This document shows positions 13,531 through 24,688 of a DNA stretch of 57,886 bases, piece after piece (position 1 is the first letter of the stretch; the number at the start of each line of letters is the position of its first letter). The stretch comes from Dissophora ornata (Eukaryota; Mortierellomycota; Mortierellomycetes; Mortierellales; Mortierellaceae): NCBI GenBank assembly GCA_025201705.1, contig MU616677.1, positions 1 to 57,886 on the forward strand. Reading direction: 5' to 3'. Both the position numbers and the translations under genes were made by a program. The notes beneath the pieces were generated by a model. It saw only the letters and a program-made list of their open reading frames with translations. It was not told where the DNA came from and made no database searches.

Positions 13531-14403
13531 ATGCTCCCCTTGGTGGGTGTTTTGCCCGGCTTCCCTTCCCTTTCTGCCTCCTTCCTTCTCCAATCCTTCC
13601 CGCTACCTCACACAACCGACCTTGCGAATCATCGCGTCGATTGCACTTCTTCATCTCTCGAACCTCATTCACTTTCACCTTCGCTCCTGTTTTTGTCCCA
13701 CAGAGCGTGTCCTCCGCTGTCACTCCTTTGCAACTTTTATTTTTTGTATTCTCCTCCTGTATCATATTATACCCTGTAGTTTTATCTGTCCCGATCTAGT
13801 TTTCTCAGCAACCGATCCAGGTACGGTACCATCTTCACATACTTCCTGTTCAACGAAGTTTCCCACACTTGAGAGTGCGATCACCTCTCCCATGCTCTCC
13901 TCCAATCCATGTCATCGCCTCGCCACACCACATCGCTGTCGACTTTGTCAGAGCCTTGTTTACATAACACCGTATTCAAAGCTGTGGATATGAGCTCAAC
14001 ATTGTGGAGAAAAAAAACCCCCCCCAAAACCCCCCAACCCGCAAGGGAAACATCTGAGCCGCAGGTATTGGAAAAGAAAGTGGGGGAGGAAGAGCAGCGG
14101 GGAAATACATCCACTATGCAACCTTGCAGTATTGTTTATTGCTTTGTTGTTATGTTGTTTGTTGTGGTGGACGCGGTATACCTTGTATGTGCAGAATCTT
14201 TCATTCATCTGTTCATCCTGTTCATCCATCGCCTCATCCATTCAGCCCACGTCCATTTCTCCTTTTTCCCAATCCGAATCGCGCACACCCCACCAAAAAA
14301 AACGCGATCTCTAGTGTGCGGAAAAAGAAAAATTGGGGGAAGCAGGGGGTGGTGAGCACAGAGGACAACGCCAATTTTCTGTATGCGATGTACCCGCATG
14401 CGG

Positions 14404-14559
14404 TCACACGCATTCACGTATACACCCAACACACCCACACACCCAACACACGCATACACACGCACATACACAACACACACACACACACAACATGCACAAC
14501 ACAATCATACACAATATGCACAACACACACATTCACAACATACACACGCGCGTAAACAC
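14404..14559 (+). repeat. CA-rich imperfect microsatellite
   Basis: About 155 bp dominated by CA, CACA and ACAC units with interspersed T and G, including a stretch of nine CA dinucleotides near 14472. It creates overlapping spurious open frames of Thr/His/Cys/Val repeats on both strands. Confidence 0.85.
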
Positions 14560-14951
14560 AGGGGAGTGACTGATCAGCTTTGCCCCATCATTGAGGTTGC
14601 ACATCAGGCCATCTCCCCCCCCCCCCTCCTCTACTCCCTTCTCTGTCTGTGTGGAGATAGACTGCGAGGGAAAGAGACGGGGAGGAGAAAAATGACATAC
14701 AACTCTGCAGCAACACGATGGAGATCCCCTTTGTGATTCCACCCTTTCTCCACAAGTTACAAATGTATGAAGATCAACGAAGTGGTCCAGTGTTTTGGGT
14801 GCGATTGACATCCACTGTTGTTGCTGTCGTTGTTGTCTCTCTTTCTCTCTTGCCCTTCCAGCTTTCCCTAGCATCAAGGGCGCTATGAGTGCGCGAAGAA
14901 ACTGAGGTGCTACAAGTTCCCATCCCGACTAGACAGGATAGAAAAAAAAAT

Positions 14952-14952
<1 letters not shown>

Positions 14953-14983
<31 letters not shown>

Positions 14984-14988
14984 CTTGT
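14953..14988 (+). repeat. GA microsatellite
   Basis: (GA)n run of about 36 bp following an A-rich stretch, about 390 bp upstream of the kinesin start codon. Confidence 0.85.
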
Positions 14989-15375
14989 ACATATAAAGAG
15001 TATAAAGAGTAGACAACCTCTCACCCTTGAACGCTCTCACGTCCGTCCTTCTTTGGGATGTCACCCTCGTTTCTTCTCTCTTGAATACTAATCATCCTTT
15101 CCTTACTGCTTGCTGTACACCACTGCCTCTCTTTGACATTATTCTTTGCTAGATTAATACCCATAATACCTAATCGTAATACTCACGCAGCCAAGCACCC
15201 TCTCAACCGCCAGCACCCTGTCCCACCATATCAGCCCCTCCTCGCGCGCATCTGTCCCTGAACCGAACCTCCTCTTCTGACACGTCAATTGCCCTAATAA
15301 CTGATCCATTCCGGTGGCACACAGCCTATTACACACAGTTGCGCATCTGTACATATACTAATTTAATTTCACGTC

Positions 15376-18300
15376 ATGAACACCGCCGTCAAGTAAGCCT
15401 ATCGCCATATTGACAATCATGGCCATTGCCATGGATGCGTCTTTGCCCCGCTGACCGCTTCGTCATCCTTTCATCTCTTCTAGAGTCGCTCTCCGCGTCC
15501 GCCCTCTCACGCTGCAGGAGCAGATCAGCAACTGTTCTGAATGTATATCATATGTTCCCAACGAGCCTCAAATCGGCATCGTTGGATCTGATAAATCCTT
15601 CACATTCGACTATGTCTTCGACGAAGAAACTCCACAGCGCCGCGTCTATGACGAATGCGCCAAGGAGCTCGTCGAGCGTTTTATCGAAGGGTACGATTCA
15701 CTCGCGCTGCTCTGATCCAAACAAAAGAAGGTTGGAGAAGGATGATTGATTTTCTAATGCTCTGGATTTCTTCCTACAGGTTCAATGTCACAATTCTCGC
15801 ATACGGGTAAGCACACTGTTCTTCACTGCGCTAGTAAACTATCCACAAGTTGCTGCATCATTTCACATCTAAACGACAATCACTTTCCTCATATTTTTAG
15901 TCAAACAGGAAGCGGTAAAACTTACAGCATGGGAACAGGACTGCAGTACAAAGATGGAGACCAAGGTAAGCCCAGCGGATGCAGTCAATGCATGTTATTT
16001 TTTGAATCACTCTGTTCCCAAACAATGATTTCTGATATATTGCAACTCAACTCTAGCCATTGTACCAAGAGCCGCCGCTGCCATCTTCACACTGTTGAAT
16101 GCTCAAATGGAGAAAGACCCAGCCATGGAATACCAAGTATACGTCTCCTTCCTAGAGTTATACAACGAAGAACTCATTGATTTGCTCCAGACCCAACCTC
16201 GTACCCGCAAAGACACAATCCAAGTCCGTGAGGATGGTTTTGGTGGTATCTCATGGCAGGGTGTCAAGGAGCAACAAGTAACCTCAGCACAAGAACTCTT
16301 GGAGTAAGCTCATCTTTTTGCTCGTTTACGTCGATGTCAAGGGTCGCATTCAGCGAGCATTCACAGCCTCTAACGCACACATACGCCCATCTTATTTCCA
16401 CTGCAGCTGGTTGCAAAAAGGATCTCTTTGCAGAACAACTGCAGCAACAGACATGAATCAGACTTCTTCCCGATCCCACGCCATCTTTTCAGTCATCTTG
16501 AAACAGCAACGGTCAGAGGAACTGGAGCCTGTGACAGAAGTTGAAGAAGGCGACGAGTCTGGATCGCCACCCAGTGCTCCTGTAGCCACCAGGCCCCTCA
16601 AGAAACTCGCATCCAAGTTCCACTTTGTCGATTTGGCTGGATCAGAAAGAGTATGCTTTCCTGACTCTTTGACACGTTTGTAATTCGAGATTGCACTGGT
16701 ATTAGTATCTAACGGGCATATCCTTATCATTATTTTTACCCATAGCTGAAAAGAACGCGAGCTGTCGGAGACCGCGCCAAGGAGGGTATTTCCATCAATG
16801 CTGGATTGTTGGCTCTGGGCAATGTCATCAGTGCCCTGGGTGACGAAGCACGCAGGTCATCCCACATCCCATATCGTGACTCAAAGCTGACGCGTTTACT
16901 TCAGGACTCCCTCGGCGGTAACAGCGCCACTTTGATGTTGGCCTGTGTTTCCGCAGCCGATGCTGACATCAACGAAACTGTCAGTACTCTTGTCTACGCT
17001 AACCGAGCAAGAAACATTCGCAATAGGGTTGTCATCAATCATGACTACAAAGACGCAAGCAGTGCCGAGGTTGCTCATCTGAGAGCGGAGATCAACCGCT
17101 TGAAGATGGAGAACAGCGCCTTCCGGGCCATGGGATCCGGACCCGCCACAGAGCTAGATCAGCGACGTGCTGCTGAGGAGATGAGGTCTTTGCGAGGTGA
17201 AGTTACGCGACTTCGCGAGCGCCTGAGGGAGAGCAGCTCCGAACTTTGCGATGTCCTGGCCGAGCGCGATACTCTCTTGGTAGAGCGTGAGGTGACTGGA
17301 GATGCAAACATCGAAGCACATCCCATCATGATGACCTACCACCGTACAGTCATGCAGCTGAAGGATCGCCTGATCGCAGCAGAGGATCAGGCGCTGGAAC
17401 TCCAAACGCTGCTTTCCCAGAAGCCGAACAATGTCTTTGGTCGACGACCACAGGCACCAGCCTCTCGCCAGAAGGCGCCCTCGCCTTCACCTTTCCGAAA
17501 GAGAATCGAGCCCATGACAGATGATGATCACGATGCAGATGGTGAGCATGAGGAGACCCAACGTCGCAAAGACTCTTCTCCTGCACGTGGTCGCCAGGCG
17601 AAGCGCAGAAGCAGACAATCGTCTCGAGCTGTCTCCAGATTCGACTTCGGCACCACCACTGCAAGCATGGGAGCCGAGCCAGCAATGCTCCCCACCAGCC
17701 CACCAATTCCTCAGGTGGAGCAGCTCCTGTCTGCCGCCGGCGGTGCCTCCTCTTGGTTCCAGGCCTTGAAGACAGAGGAGAGCCAGCCTGTGTCAGCACA
17801 ACACCTCGATTACTCATCCACATCTTCGTCTTCGATGCTGCAGCGCCTCACTATGGACTCTGACTCGTCTGACTTTTCTCGCAGACGCAGAGCGGCTCGC
17901 CATGCATCGGGAGGCGTTGCCGAGAACGCCGACAAGGCCAAGGAGGATATCCGCAAAGGCTTGTTGCTTCTCAAGGCAGAGAAGAATGGCCTGGGAATGG
18001 ATATGGACCTGCTCAGTTTGTTGGACCCTACCGCATCCATTCAACTGAGACCCAGCCCTGCTTCAAGTCGTCGTCGCGGTTCCATGGCCTCGTCCATGTC
18101 TTCAGGATCTTCGCGATCCCGGTTCCAGTCCCATACCCATACTCTCCCAACGTTGGAGGATGTCATCAGCACTGGCAGCCCCAATTCACCCATGCGGGTA
18201 TCGTTCCCTTTCCCTCCTGGTGTCTCATCATGGAAGGACGCTTCTTCCAGCCCTCAGGACCAGAAGGTCTTCTTTGAGGCCGAGCAAAAGGCTGCCGAGA

Positions 18301-21300
18301 GTCTCGCCTCCGCAATGAATGCAATGCAGCGCTTCAACTTCCCCTCGACCGCCTCTGATCCTCAGCAGATCAACCAGCAGCATCAGCAATCCCGCCTGGC
18401 TGCCGCTATTCTGCAGCAGAAAGCCGCTGCGATCGCTCTTCCCGACTCTGATGCAGGCTCGCTCCTTGAGACTGCTTCTATCAGAACCTCAAGCTCCAAG
18501 AGGTCTAACCCTAAGAGTTTCTCCGAATCCAGGTCCTTGAGGTCTAGTGGGGGGTCCATCGAGAACCCCTTCGATAGGCCCTTGGAGAGACATCTGGAGA
18601 ACCCCTTCACTAGGGCTCAGGAGAAACGAATGGAGAACCCCTTCGAGAAGCCTTTGGAGAAACATTTGGAAAACCCCTTCGAGAAGCGTTTGGAGAAACA
18701 TTTGGAGAACCCCTTCGAGAAGCCTTTGGAGAAACATTTGGAGAACCCCTTCGAGAAGTCTTTGGAGAAACATTTGGTGAACCCCTTCGACAAGATTTCG
18801 GAGAGACATATTGAGAACCCCTTCGACAAGATTTCAGAGGGACATATCGAGAACCCCTTCGACAAGATTTCAGAGGGACATATCGAGAACCCCTTCGACA
18901 AGATTTCAGAGAGACACATTGAGAACCCCTTCGACAAGGTCTCGGTGAAATCTTCCGAGAAACATGTCGAAAAGCCTAACTACGATAACATGTTGCATGA
19001 GGTTCAGAGTGGGCTGGCTATGAAGGAAGAGCTCGTTAATCAACTCGAGAGGGCTGAGTATGACTACCATAACATGAGAAACCAGTACGAGGATGAGATC
19101 CGGGCAATGGAAGATAGGATCAGAGAGACTGAAATGGATCGTGAGCGTGATAATAAGGCAAGTGTTCTCATCATAACCTCTTACTCAATTAGGACGATGG
19201 ATGCATCTGATCAACGCACTAATTGATGTGGCTTCAATGACTTTTTATGGTATCAAACAGCTCCCTGGCTCCGTTAAAGTCAAGTACGAGACTAAGATCA
19301 AGCAGCTCATGGCTGAGCTGTCAGATCTGCAGCACAAGTATGCTGACGTATCCAAGGTTGCCAATGAAAAGCGCAACTCGGCCGAGAACCAACTGAAGAC
19401 GCTGCGTGTGGCTGTGGAGACCCTCAAGACCGAGAAGCAGCGCATGATCAAGCGCATGAAGGAAGATGCAGAGCGCATCAAGGAAATGAATGCTGCCCAA
19501 GACCGCGAGATCCAGGCTCTGCGACGAGCAGAGAAAGCTGCTCAAGATGGACGCAAGAAAGCCGAGCGTGAGATCGAGCTGCAATTGCAGCAACAGCAGC
19601 GCACCACAGCAATGCTCCATCGCACCAATAGCAACGGATCAACCCAACAAGCCAAGGTGAATGGATTCCTCAAGAAGCCACAGACGCCCAAGGGTATTAC
19701 CAAGGCCCCCAAGAGACCTCCCCGCCTTGGACCCTCAGAGAGAACCGACAGCAAGGGTTCTGCTATCCCTGCGCCTAAGCCAAGAAACCCTGCTATCCGC
19801 TCGCAAGTGTCTCAAAAGAAGCAGGTCATTGATCGTGCCATCTATGGTTACATCTCTGGACAACATGCCATTGATGTAATGGAGGATATGCTGAAGAAGC
19901 GCGAGCGACTGAAAACCGAAAAGCTAGAGCTAGAGCAGGAGCGTCAGAGAATCGTCCAGGCCCAGGAGGAGAACGCAATCGCTAATGGAACCATCGTGCT
20001 CGACTTTGCATCCGAGCCCCAGTACATGGATGACCGCCTCGGCATGATCGATGCCGAGGTTGCGTACGTCAACGCCAGGATCAGAGCCTTGCAAGCCGAG
20101 GCAGCAGCCCTGGGATTCGTGACAGCGATCGAAAGAACCAACCACCAGGACGAAGATAGAGCAACCGCCAGCGACGACGAGGAGCTGATGACCAAGTTGA
20201 TCCGCCAGGGCATGGCAAATGATGCGATGGGCCTCCCTCCAGGCTCAGGTGCTGCAGTTGCGTTCGATTCATCCGTATCGATCTTGCGCTCTTTGGAGTT
20301 GAACGAATCTCGAGAATTCCTTGAGATGCTCTTTGAGGACATGGTGAGCGTTCGTTCCCACGAGAATGTCCTGCTGGTCCAGGTTGGAAACCAAGAAAAG
20401 GTGATCGAGGAGCTCAAGCGCGCCCTGCAGGCCATGCGCCAAGCTGCTGTCGGAACCGCTGTTGGTTACGAAAAGCGCTGCGATGGGTTGGAGCAGAAGC
20501 TGCGCCAACTCGGAGGCTCTTCTGACGATTTGGGTGGTAGACCTCATGTTGACGGTTCTTCAGGTGATGAGGACGAGAACGATGCTGAGGTGGCTAGATT
20601 GAACCGAGCTGCTTTTGGCAGCGATGACATGAACTCACCCATTCTCAACAGGAACGTATCCAAGGATGGTCTCTGGACTCCTCTACCCGACGCTGCTCTC
20701 CCCCGCTCCGGATCCGCTGCGGAAGCTATCCTAGACAACAAAGCGAAGCGCTCCTCAACCATCTTTGATCAGATGTACGAGGATGCCATCAAGACGTCCG
20801 ACGAGGCCACACCCAAGGTTGGCGGAACTGGAGGCGAGTTCTCTCGCATTCTCATGGCCCATAATAACGAACGTCGTGTCTCTTGGGCCGGCATTCCACC
20901 TATGGAATCAGAACATGCTGTTGCTGCTGTTGTTGTCGCCGCTCCTCAGGTGCCAGAGCGGCGTCCTCGCCTGGCTCGCTCCACCAGTGCCAGTGCGATC
21001 AATAGCAAAGCAACGAGTGAACGCCCAGAGGTCAAGGGACGAAACAACACGTCGATGTACGGACATAGACGTGGAGGAAGCACCAGTAGCGGCAGTGGAG
21101 GCGGCCAGAGTCTGGGAAGTACTAATGGAGGACTGCAGCGCAGCTCTTCTAGTATGAACCGCATCCCAGGCCGACAGACCGCGGAGACTGCAGCTCGCCG
21201 TAGCTCCACTCCCGTCTCGACTCCTGCCATTGGTCCCAAATCTACAGCTCGACCACGTAGTGGCGGCTACAGCTCGAACGCTGAAGCACCTCTGCCCTCG

Positions 21301-22191
21301 CCTGCGCAGCATCATCCTCGTCACGGCGGCGCTCCTTTGACAATTCAGACCGGTTTTGGTAGTGGCCATACACCTCAGCACACTCTTCGACATGCTAAGA
21401 GCCACCAGCAGCCTCTGCGTCAAAGCTATGACAGCCGCAACATCAGTTCACCCAGTCCCGCATTGACTGGCAAGCGCTTGACTCGCTCCGACTCTGATGG
21501 AGCTGGCTTTGCAACCCACGCTGCTGCTGCCGTTGCCAGGAACCAGGGCGGAAACGGTCGACCCCTTAGCCGAATTAGTATGCAAAACATGGCAACGACC
21601 ACACAGACTGCAACAAACATTGTCAACGGCTTGGCTTCCCCAGGACTCCTGAGTGGCCACGGCGGGGCAGATCCCAACCTTGGATATGGTCACCCACACC
21701 ACGGGGATCAGTTCCTTACCCATCACCAAAATAACAGCGCACGTCGCGTCAGTGGGTCTTGGGACACGAACGTGTACGAGCGTTTGGCATCGGGGCACAC
21801 TCAGGCTAGTCAAGCCCGAGTCCTTGCTACGCGCACTACCACCTTTGCTGTCCCATCGACTCCTGCAGGCGGGAGTATGATGACGAGCAGTGGTAACTTG
21901 GTCAGTCCTGGATTTCATCAGATTCAACAGCAAGGACGAAGCGGACCCAACGATCGGTTGAGCACGCATCAGCCTTCTGATGATGGACTGATTGATGCGG
22001 CTGATGCCCAAGGCGATGGTGAAGGCCAGGGCGAACGGCACTGGTCGTCCAACTCTTGCTCATCCGTGACATCGAGTGTGTCGACCACGACTTCGTCCGC
22101 GGCCACGAACTCTCCAGCAATGGATGACTCTACTAATGAAGTGATTCACGAGTCGGTCCACTCTGCGGCAGAGGTTGGTCCTGTATTTTAA
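15376..22191 (+). CDS. Kinesin-4 family motor with NPF-repeat tail
   Basis: Microtubule plus-end motor. Eight exons: 15376-15392, 15484-15690, 15780-15806, 15901-15965, 16057-16303, 16407-16650, 16746-19157 and 19261-22191, giving 2049 residues in a closed frame. The N-terminal motor (residues 1 to about 370) opens with VALRVRPL and has P-loop GQTGSGKT, switch I NQTSSRSH and switch II DLAGSER. The segment [18 protein letters not shown] and [13 protein letters not shown] are typical of kinesin-4 (KIF4/KIF21). A coiled coil starts near 374, then comes low-complexity Ser-rich sequence, 11 tandem NPF repeats (residues 875-1006), a second coiled coil (about 1010-1190) and a long Ser/Gly/His-rich tail. 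The first six introns are 89-103 nt and cluster in the motor. The last one (19158-19260) uses a GC donor (AG|GCAAGT) with branch-like ACTAAT. No WD40 repeats of the KIF21 type are seen. Confidence 0.95.
18561..18956 (+). repeat. 11 x 36-bp tandem repeat encoding NPF motifs
   Basis: Exactly 396 bp, eleven uninterrupted 36-bp units inside kinesin exon 7, each coding for a 12-residue unit of the form ENPF-[DE]-K-x2-E-[KR]-H-[LI]. All 11 keep the NPF tripeptide. The early units (EKPLEKHL) and later units (DKISERHI) form two subtypes, suggesting local block duplication. Because 36 is divisible by three, the antisense strand is also open here, which explains spurious minus-strand frames. Confidence 0.97.
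19158..19260 (+). other. GC-AG intron in the kinesin gene
   Basis: Exon 7 ends ...GATAATAAG and the next bases are GCAAGT, the consensus of GC-type donors. The intron ends TATCAAACAG, with a branch-like CACTAATTGAT 30 bp before it. Both flanking exons are in phase 0 and the join continues the coiled coil (RERDNK / [16 protein letters not shown]). Without splicing, the upstream frame stops at 19226. Confidence 0.85.
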
Positions 22192-22886
22192 ATAAAAACA
22201 ACCCCTCCATACCCTAAATTGTCTGTATTTTAACGAGTTGTTGTTTCCACTTCGTGGAGCGTAGAAATTGAAGCATGACTCTTTCGAAGCGAAGCGTAGT
22301 TTTTTGAAAAATATTCCCGCCGGCTCAACGAAAGTCCTCTGACCTCTGAGTACTGTACATAGTGATAGCAAAAGAGGAAGAAGAAAGAGCAATAACATAT
22401 GGGCTCGCATCCCGAACTGTTTAACAAGAGCCAAGTTTCTGTTTCTATGAATGGCGGATTTTACGCATTAGAACTTCTACATTGTTGAGCGGATCAACTC
22501 AGTCCGCGCTTCGTGACAGGACCCTCAATTCTTGTCTCCGTTTGATCGCAGATCTCCCAGGGAAAAACATGCCTAGAGGCGTGTATTTGGCAGAGGATGC
22601 GCTCTTGGCATGGGATGTGTGGTTGTTGTGCGATATGTGCCTAAAATGGATACGAAAGATAGATGACTTCAAAAGGACGGCGCGTTACTTCCTTTGTCGG
22701 ATCGTTGGACCAAAATCAATCGCCGCAGAGCCAAGAACTTTGCCAAGACTTTTTGTTTGACCGTCGCCGTGCAGTAGTACAGTATAAAGAAAGGTGAATT
22801 GAGCCGTCGCTCCTCCATTTCTTTTACAACCTCAACCCGCTCTTCTTTCCTTCGATCACTATCAGCAAGACATATATTCAAAAAAA
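22192..22886 (+). other. Intergenic region and promoter before the DUF4097-like gene
   Basis: The kinesin terminator region, then the promoter of the next gene. No coding sequence is recognised. The last 60 bp before the start codon are pyrimidine-rich and then A-rich, as expected of a leader. Confidence 0.6.
22783..22788 (+). promoter_or_regulatory. TATA box of the DUF4097-like gene
   Basis: TATAAA in the context CAGTATAAAGAAAGG, 104 bp upstream of the start codon at 22887. Spacing and orientation fit a core promoter with a leader of about 70 nt. Confidence 0.5.
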
Positions 22887-24546
22887 ATGAACGAAAAGGG
22901 TGCCATCTTTATCCCTGTTGAGGAGGATCAGCCTCTACTCAACAATCTCGTCCAAGGAGAGACTCCTCAGGGCTGCAGCCGCGGCATCTTTTGCAAACGT
23001 TGTAAGCTGTCCTACACCATGTCTCTTTCACTTCCCTCCCACGGTTCACCCTGTCCATATCCTTTGACTTCGTTTAGCACATGTTCAGCACTAACGTGCA
23101 TTTGCTATTTCGATTTTGTTTATCTGCAAGGTGTCGTTGGGAAACACGAAAACTCCAGAAAGCGCGTCTTTATCCGTCGCACGTTCGCAGCAATGCTCCT
23201 CGCTTGGCTTTATTACTCTGTCTTTGGCAACCATCGTCCGGGAATCAAAAGCAATGAGGGACATGGCGGAGACCGCCACGGAGACCAGTGCCACAAAGAC
23301 GATCTTATTCCCTGGAATGGTCCTTCCCAGTTTGAAACGACAGCAACCAATATCGACTTCAGATTCGGAAAGGGGAACATGTTCACTAGCGTTAAAATCT
23401 TAAGCAACAACGACATCGAGTATCCTACTATAGTTGTTCATGCGAACGTTTCGAAGACCCATGGCGAGGATAGAGGTGAAGAGTTCCAAAACGATGAGTT
23501 AGTTGTTTTGGACGCCAATACCAAGGAGGTCCACCACCATGGATTGCATATCCATGTCCGCGAAGACGACAGTGGCTTTGAGATCGGCTTTTGGGCAGAC
23601 GAGTACATCTACCACGGCCACAATCATAGCGACCATCCCTCTCACTATCCCCACCACCGTCGCAAGTTCTGTGTGACCCTTGAGGCTCAAATCTTCCTTC
23701 CCGAGTCGTTCACTAAGTTTGGCCGTCTCTCGATTGAAGGCAAAGTCATGGACCTCAGCGCCAGGGATGTTGCAAACATCGCGTTCGAGAAACTCGAAGT
23801 CACCAGCACGGTTGGGGAGATCGTCTTCCAGGACAACGTCATTGCCAGCCACTTCTCTGCTATGGTCACCAGCGGAGCTGTAACAGTGCATTCAATCACT
23901 GCTCCTGCAGGTTCTCCCTTGAAGGCTAGGGTCTGGACGACTGTTGGAGCTATCGCCGTGAATGTCGTGCTCCCTCAAATCTCTGTAGGCGCGGAAGATC
24001 AGAAGCATGAGGTTTCGATTGCCACAACCACGGGCGCTGTCCAGTTAGATGTCAAGCCAGCAAATACAGATGGTTCAATTGAGAACACCGTTCCAGGAGA
24101 GGCACATATCGACACGAACTCGGAGGTAGGCCAGATCAGGAGCCTGGTCGAACTTGCAGACGGCCAGGTGCTTTTTTTGGACTCAAGGAGCACCACCGGA
24201 CACATCGAGGCCACTATTGTAAGTTAACACAAGAACAAACAAAAACAGACACGATATTCCTCGGCAATTTAACAAACACGTATTGACAACTATCCGGTCC
24301 ATCCAATTCATACAGGGCGACAAGTTCCTGGGAACTCTCCAACTCCAGACCGACATGGGTTCTACAAGTGTGATTGAGGCCAATTACAGCGCCAGTGAGA
24401 TCGAGTTTCAGAAAAATACGAGCCGCCAGAAGATTGGCCGCAAACACCTCAAGAAGGATCAGAATGGCGACGACGATGCAGATGAGAACGAGGGTGAAAT
24501 CGTCCTCCGCTCTGGATTCGGACGCGCAGAACTCATCTTTGTTTAG
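22887..24546 (+). CDS. Type II membrane protein with DUF4097-like beta-repeat domain
   Basis: Three exons: 22887-23001, 23131-24218 and 24316-24546, in frame, 477 residues. A short cytosolic N-terminus rich in acidic residues is followed by basic residues (RKRVFIRR) and one hydrophobic segment (about residues 56-70), predicting a type II orientation with a large lumenal or extracellular domain. The stretch after the helix is His-rich (NHSDHPSHYPHHRR). The C-terminal half repeats short beta-strand units with Ser/Thr-x-Gly turns (TSTVGEI, TSGAV, TTGAV, TTGHI), the hallmark of DUF4097 putative adhesin folds, which form beta-helices. No catalytic motif is visible. Function is unknown; a cell-surface or wall-associated role is inference. 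It converges on the four-helix protein gene with 142 bp between stops. Confidence 0.75.
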
Positions 24547-24688
24547 ACAAACGATGGCAAATGAAAAAAAAAAAAAATATAGTCTAATACTTAGTAAGGC
24601 TACATGATAACAATCCGGCGTCTGTGGAGGCGACTTTTTTTATTAAATTTGCAAAGAGGCGGTGTTGCGCAGCTACTGCTCCTGGGCA

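Larger units (their letters stand above)
8285..15375. other. Long stretch without a convincing gene
   Basis: About 7 kb between the ABC transporter start and the kinesin start. Near 8285-8700 is the probable ABC promoter and leader. The rest gives only short open frames in conflicting frames, without recognisable domains or consistent exon signals. It holds a 23-base A run, GA and CA microsatellites, a TATA box at 13521 and pyrimidine-rich DNA at 13550-13800. I saw no tRNA- or rRNA-like sequence, but short RNA genes could be missed by eye. Confidence 0.6.

Noticed and set aside
11362..13799. Several frames of 80-190 codons on both strands
   Set aside because: They mirror GA/CT-rich and A/T-rich DNA, conflict with each other and show no motif.
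18489..18937. Open minus-strand frames over the kinesin repeat (Met/Ser/Lys/Phe-rich)
   Set aside because: They are the antisense of a 36-bp repeat whose unit length is divisible by three; no other coding evidence.
19201..22191. A separate gene starting with Met at 19201
   Set aside because: The first 20 codons lie in the GC-AG intron; the rest continues the coiled coil of the kinesin in phase.
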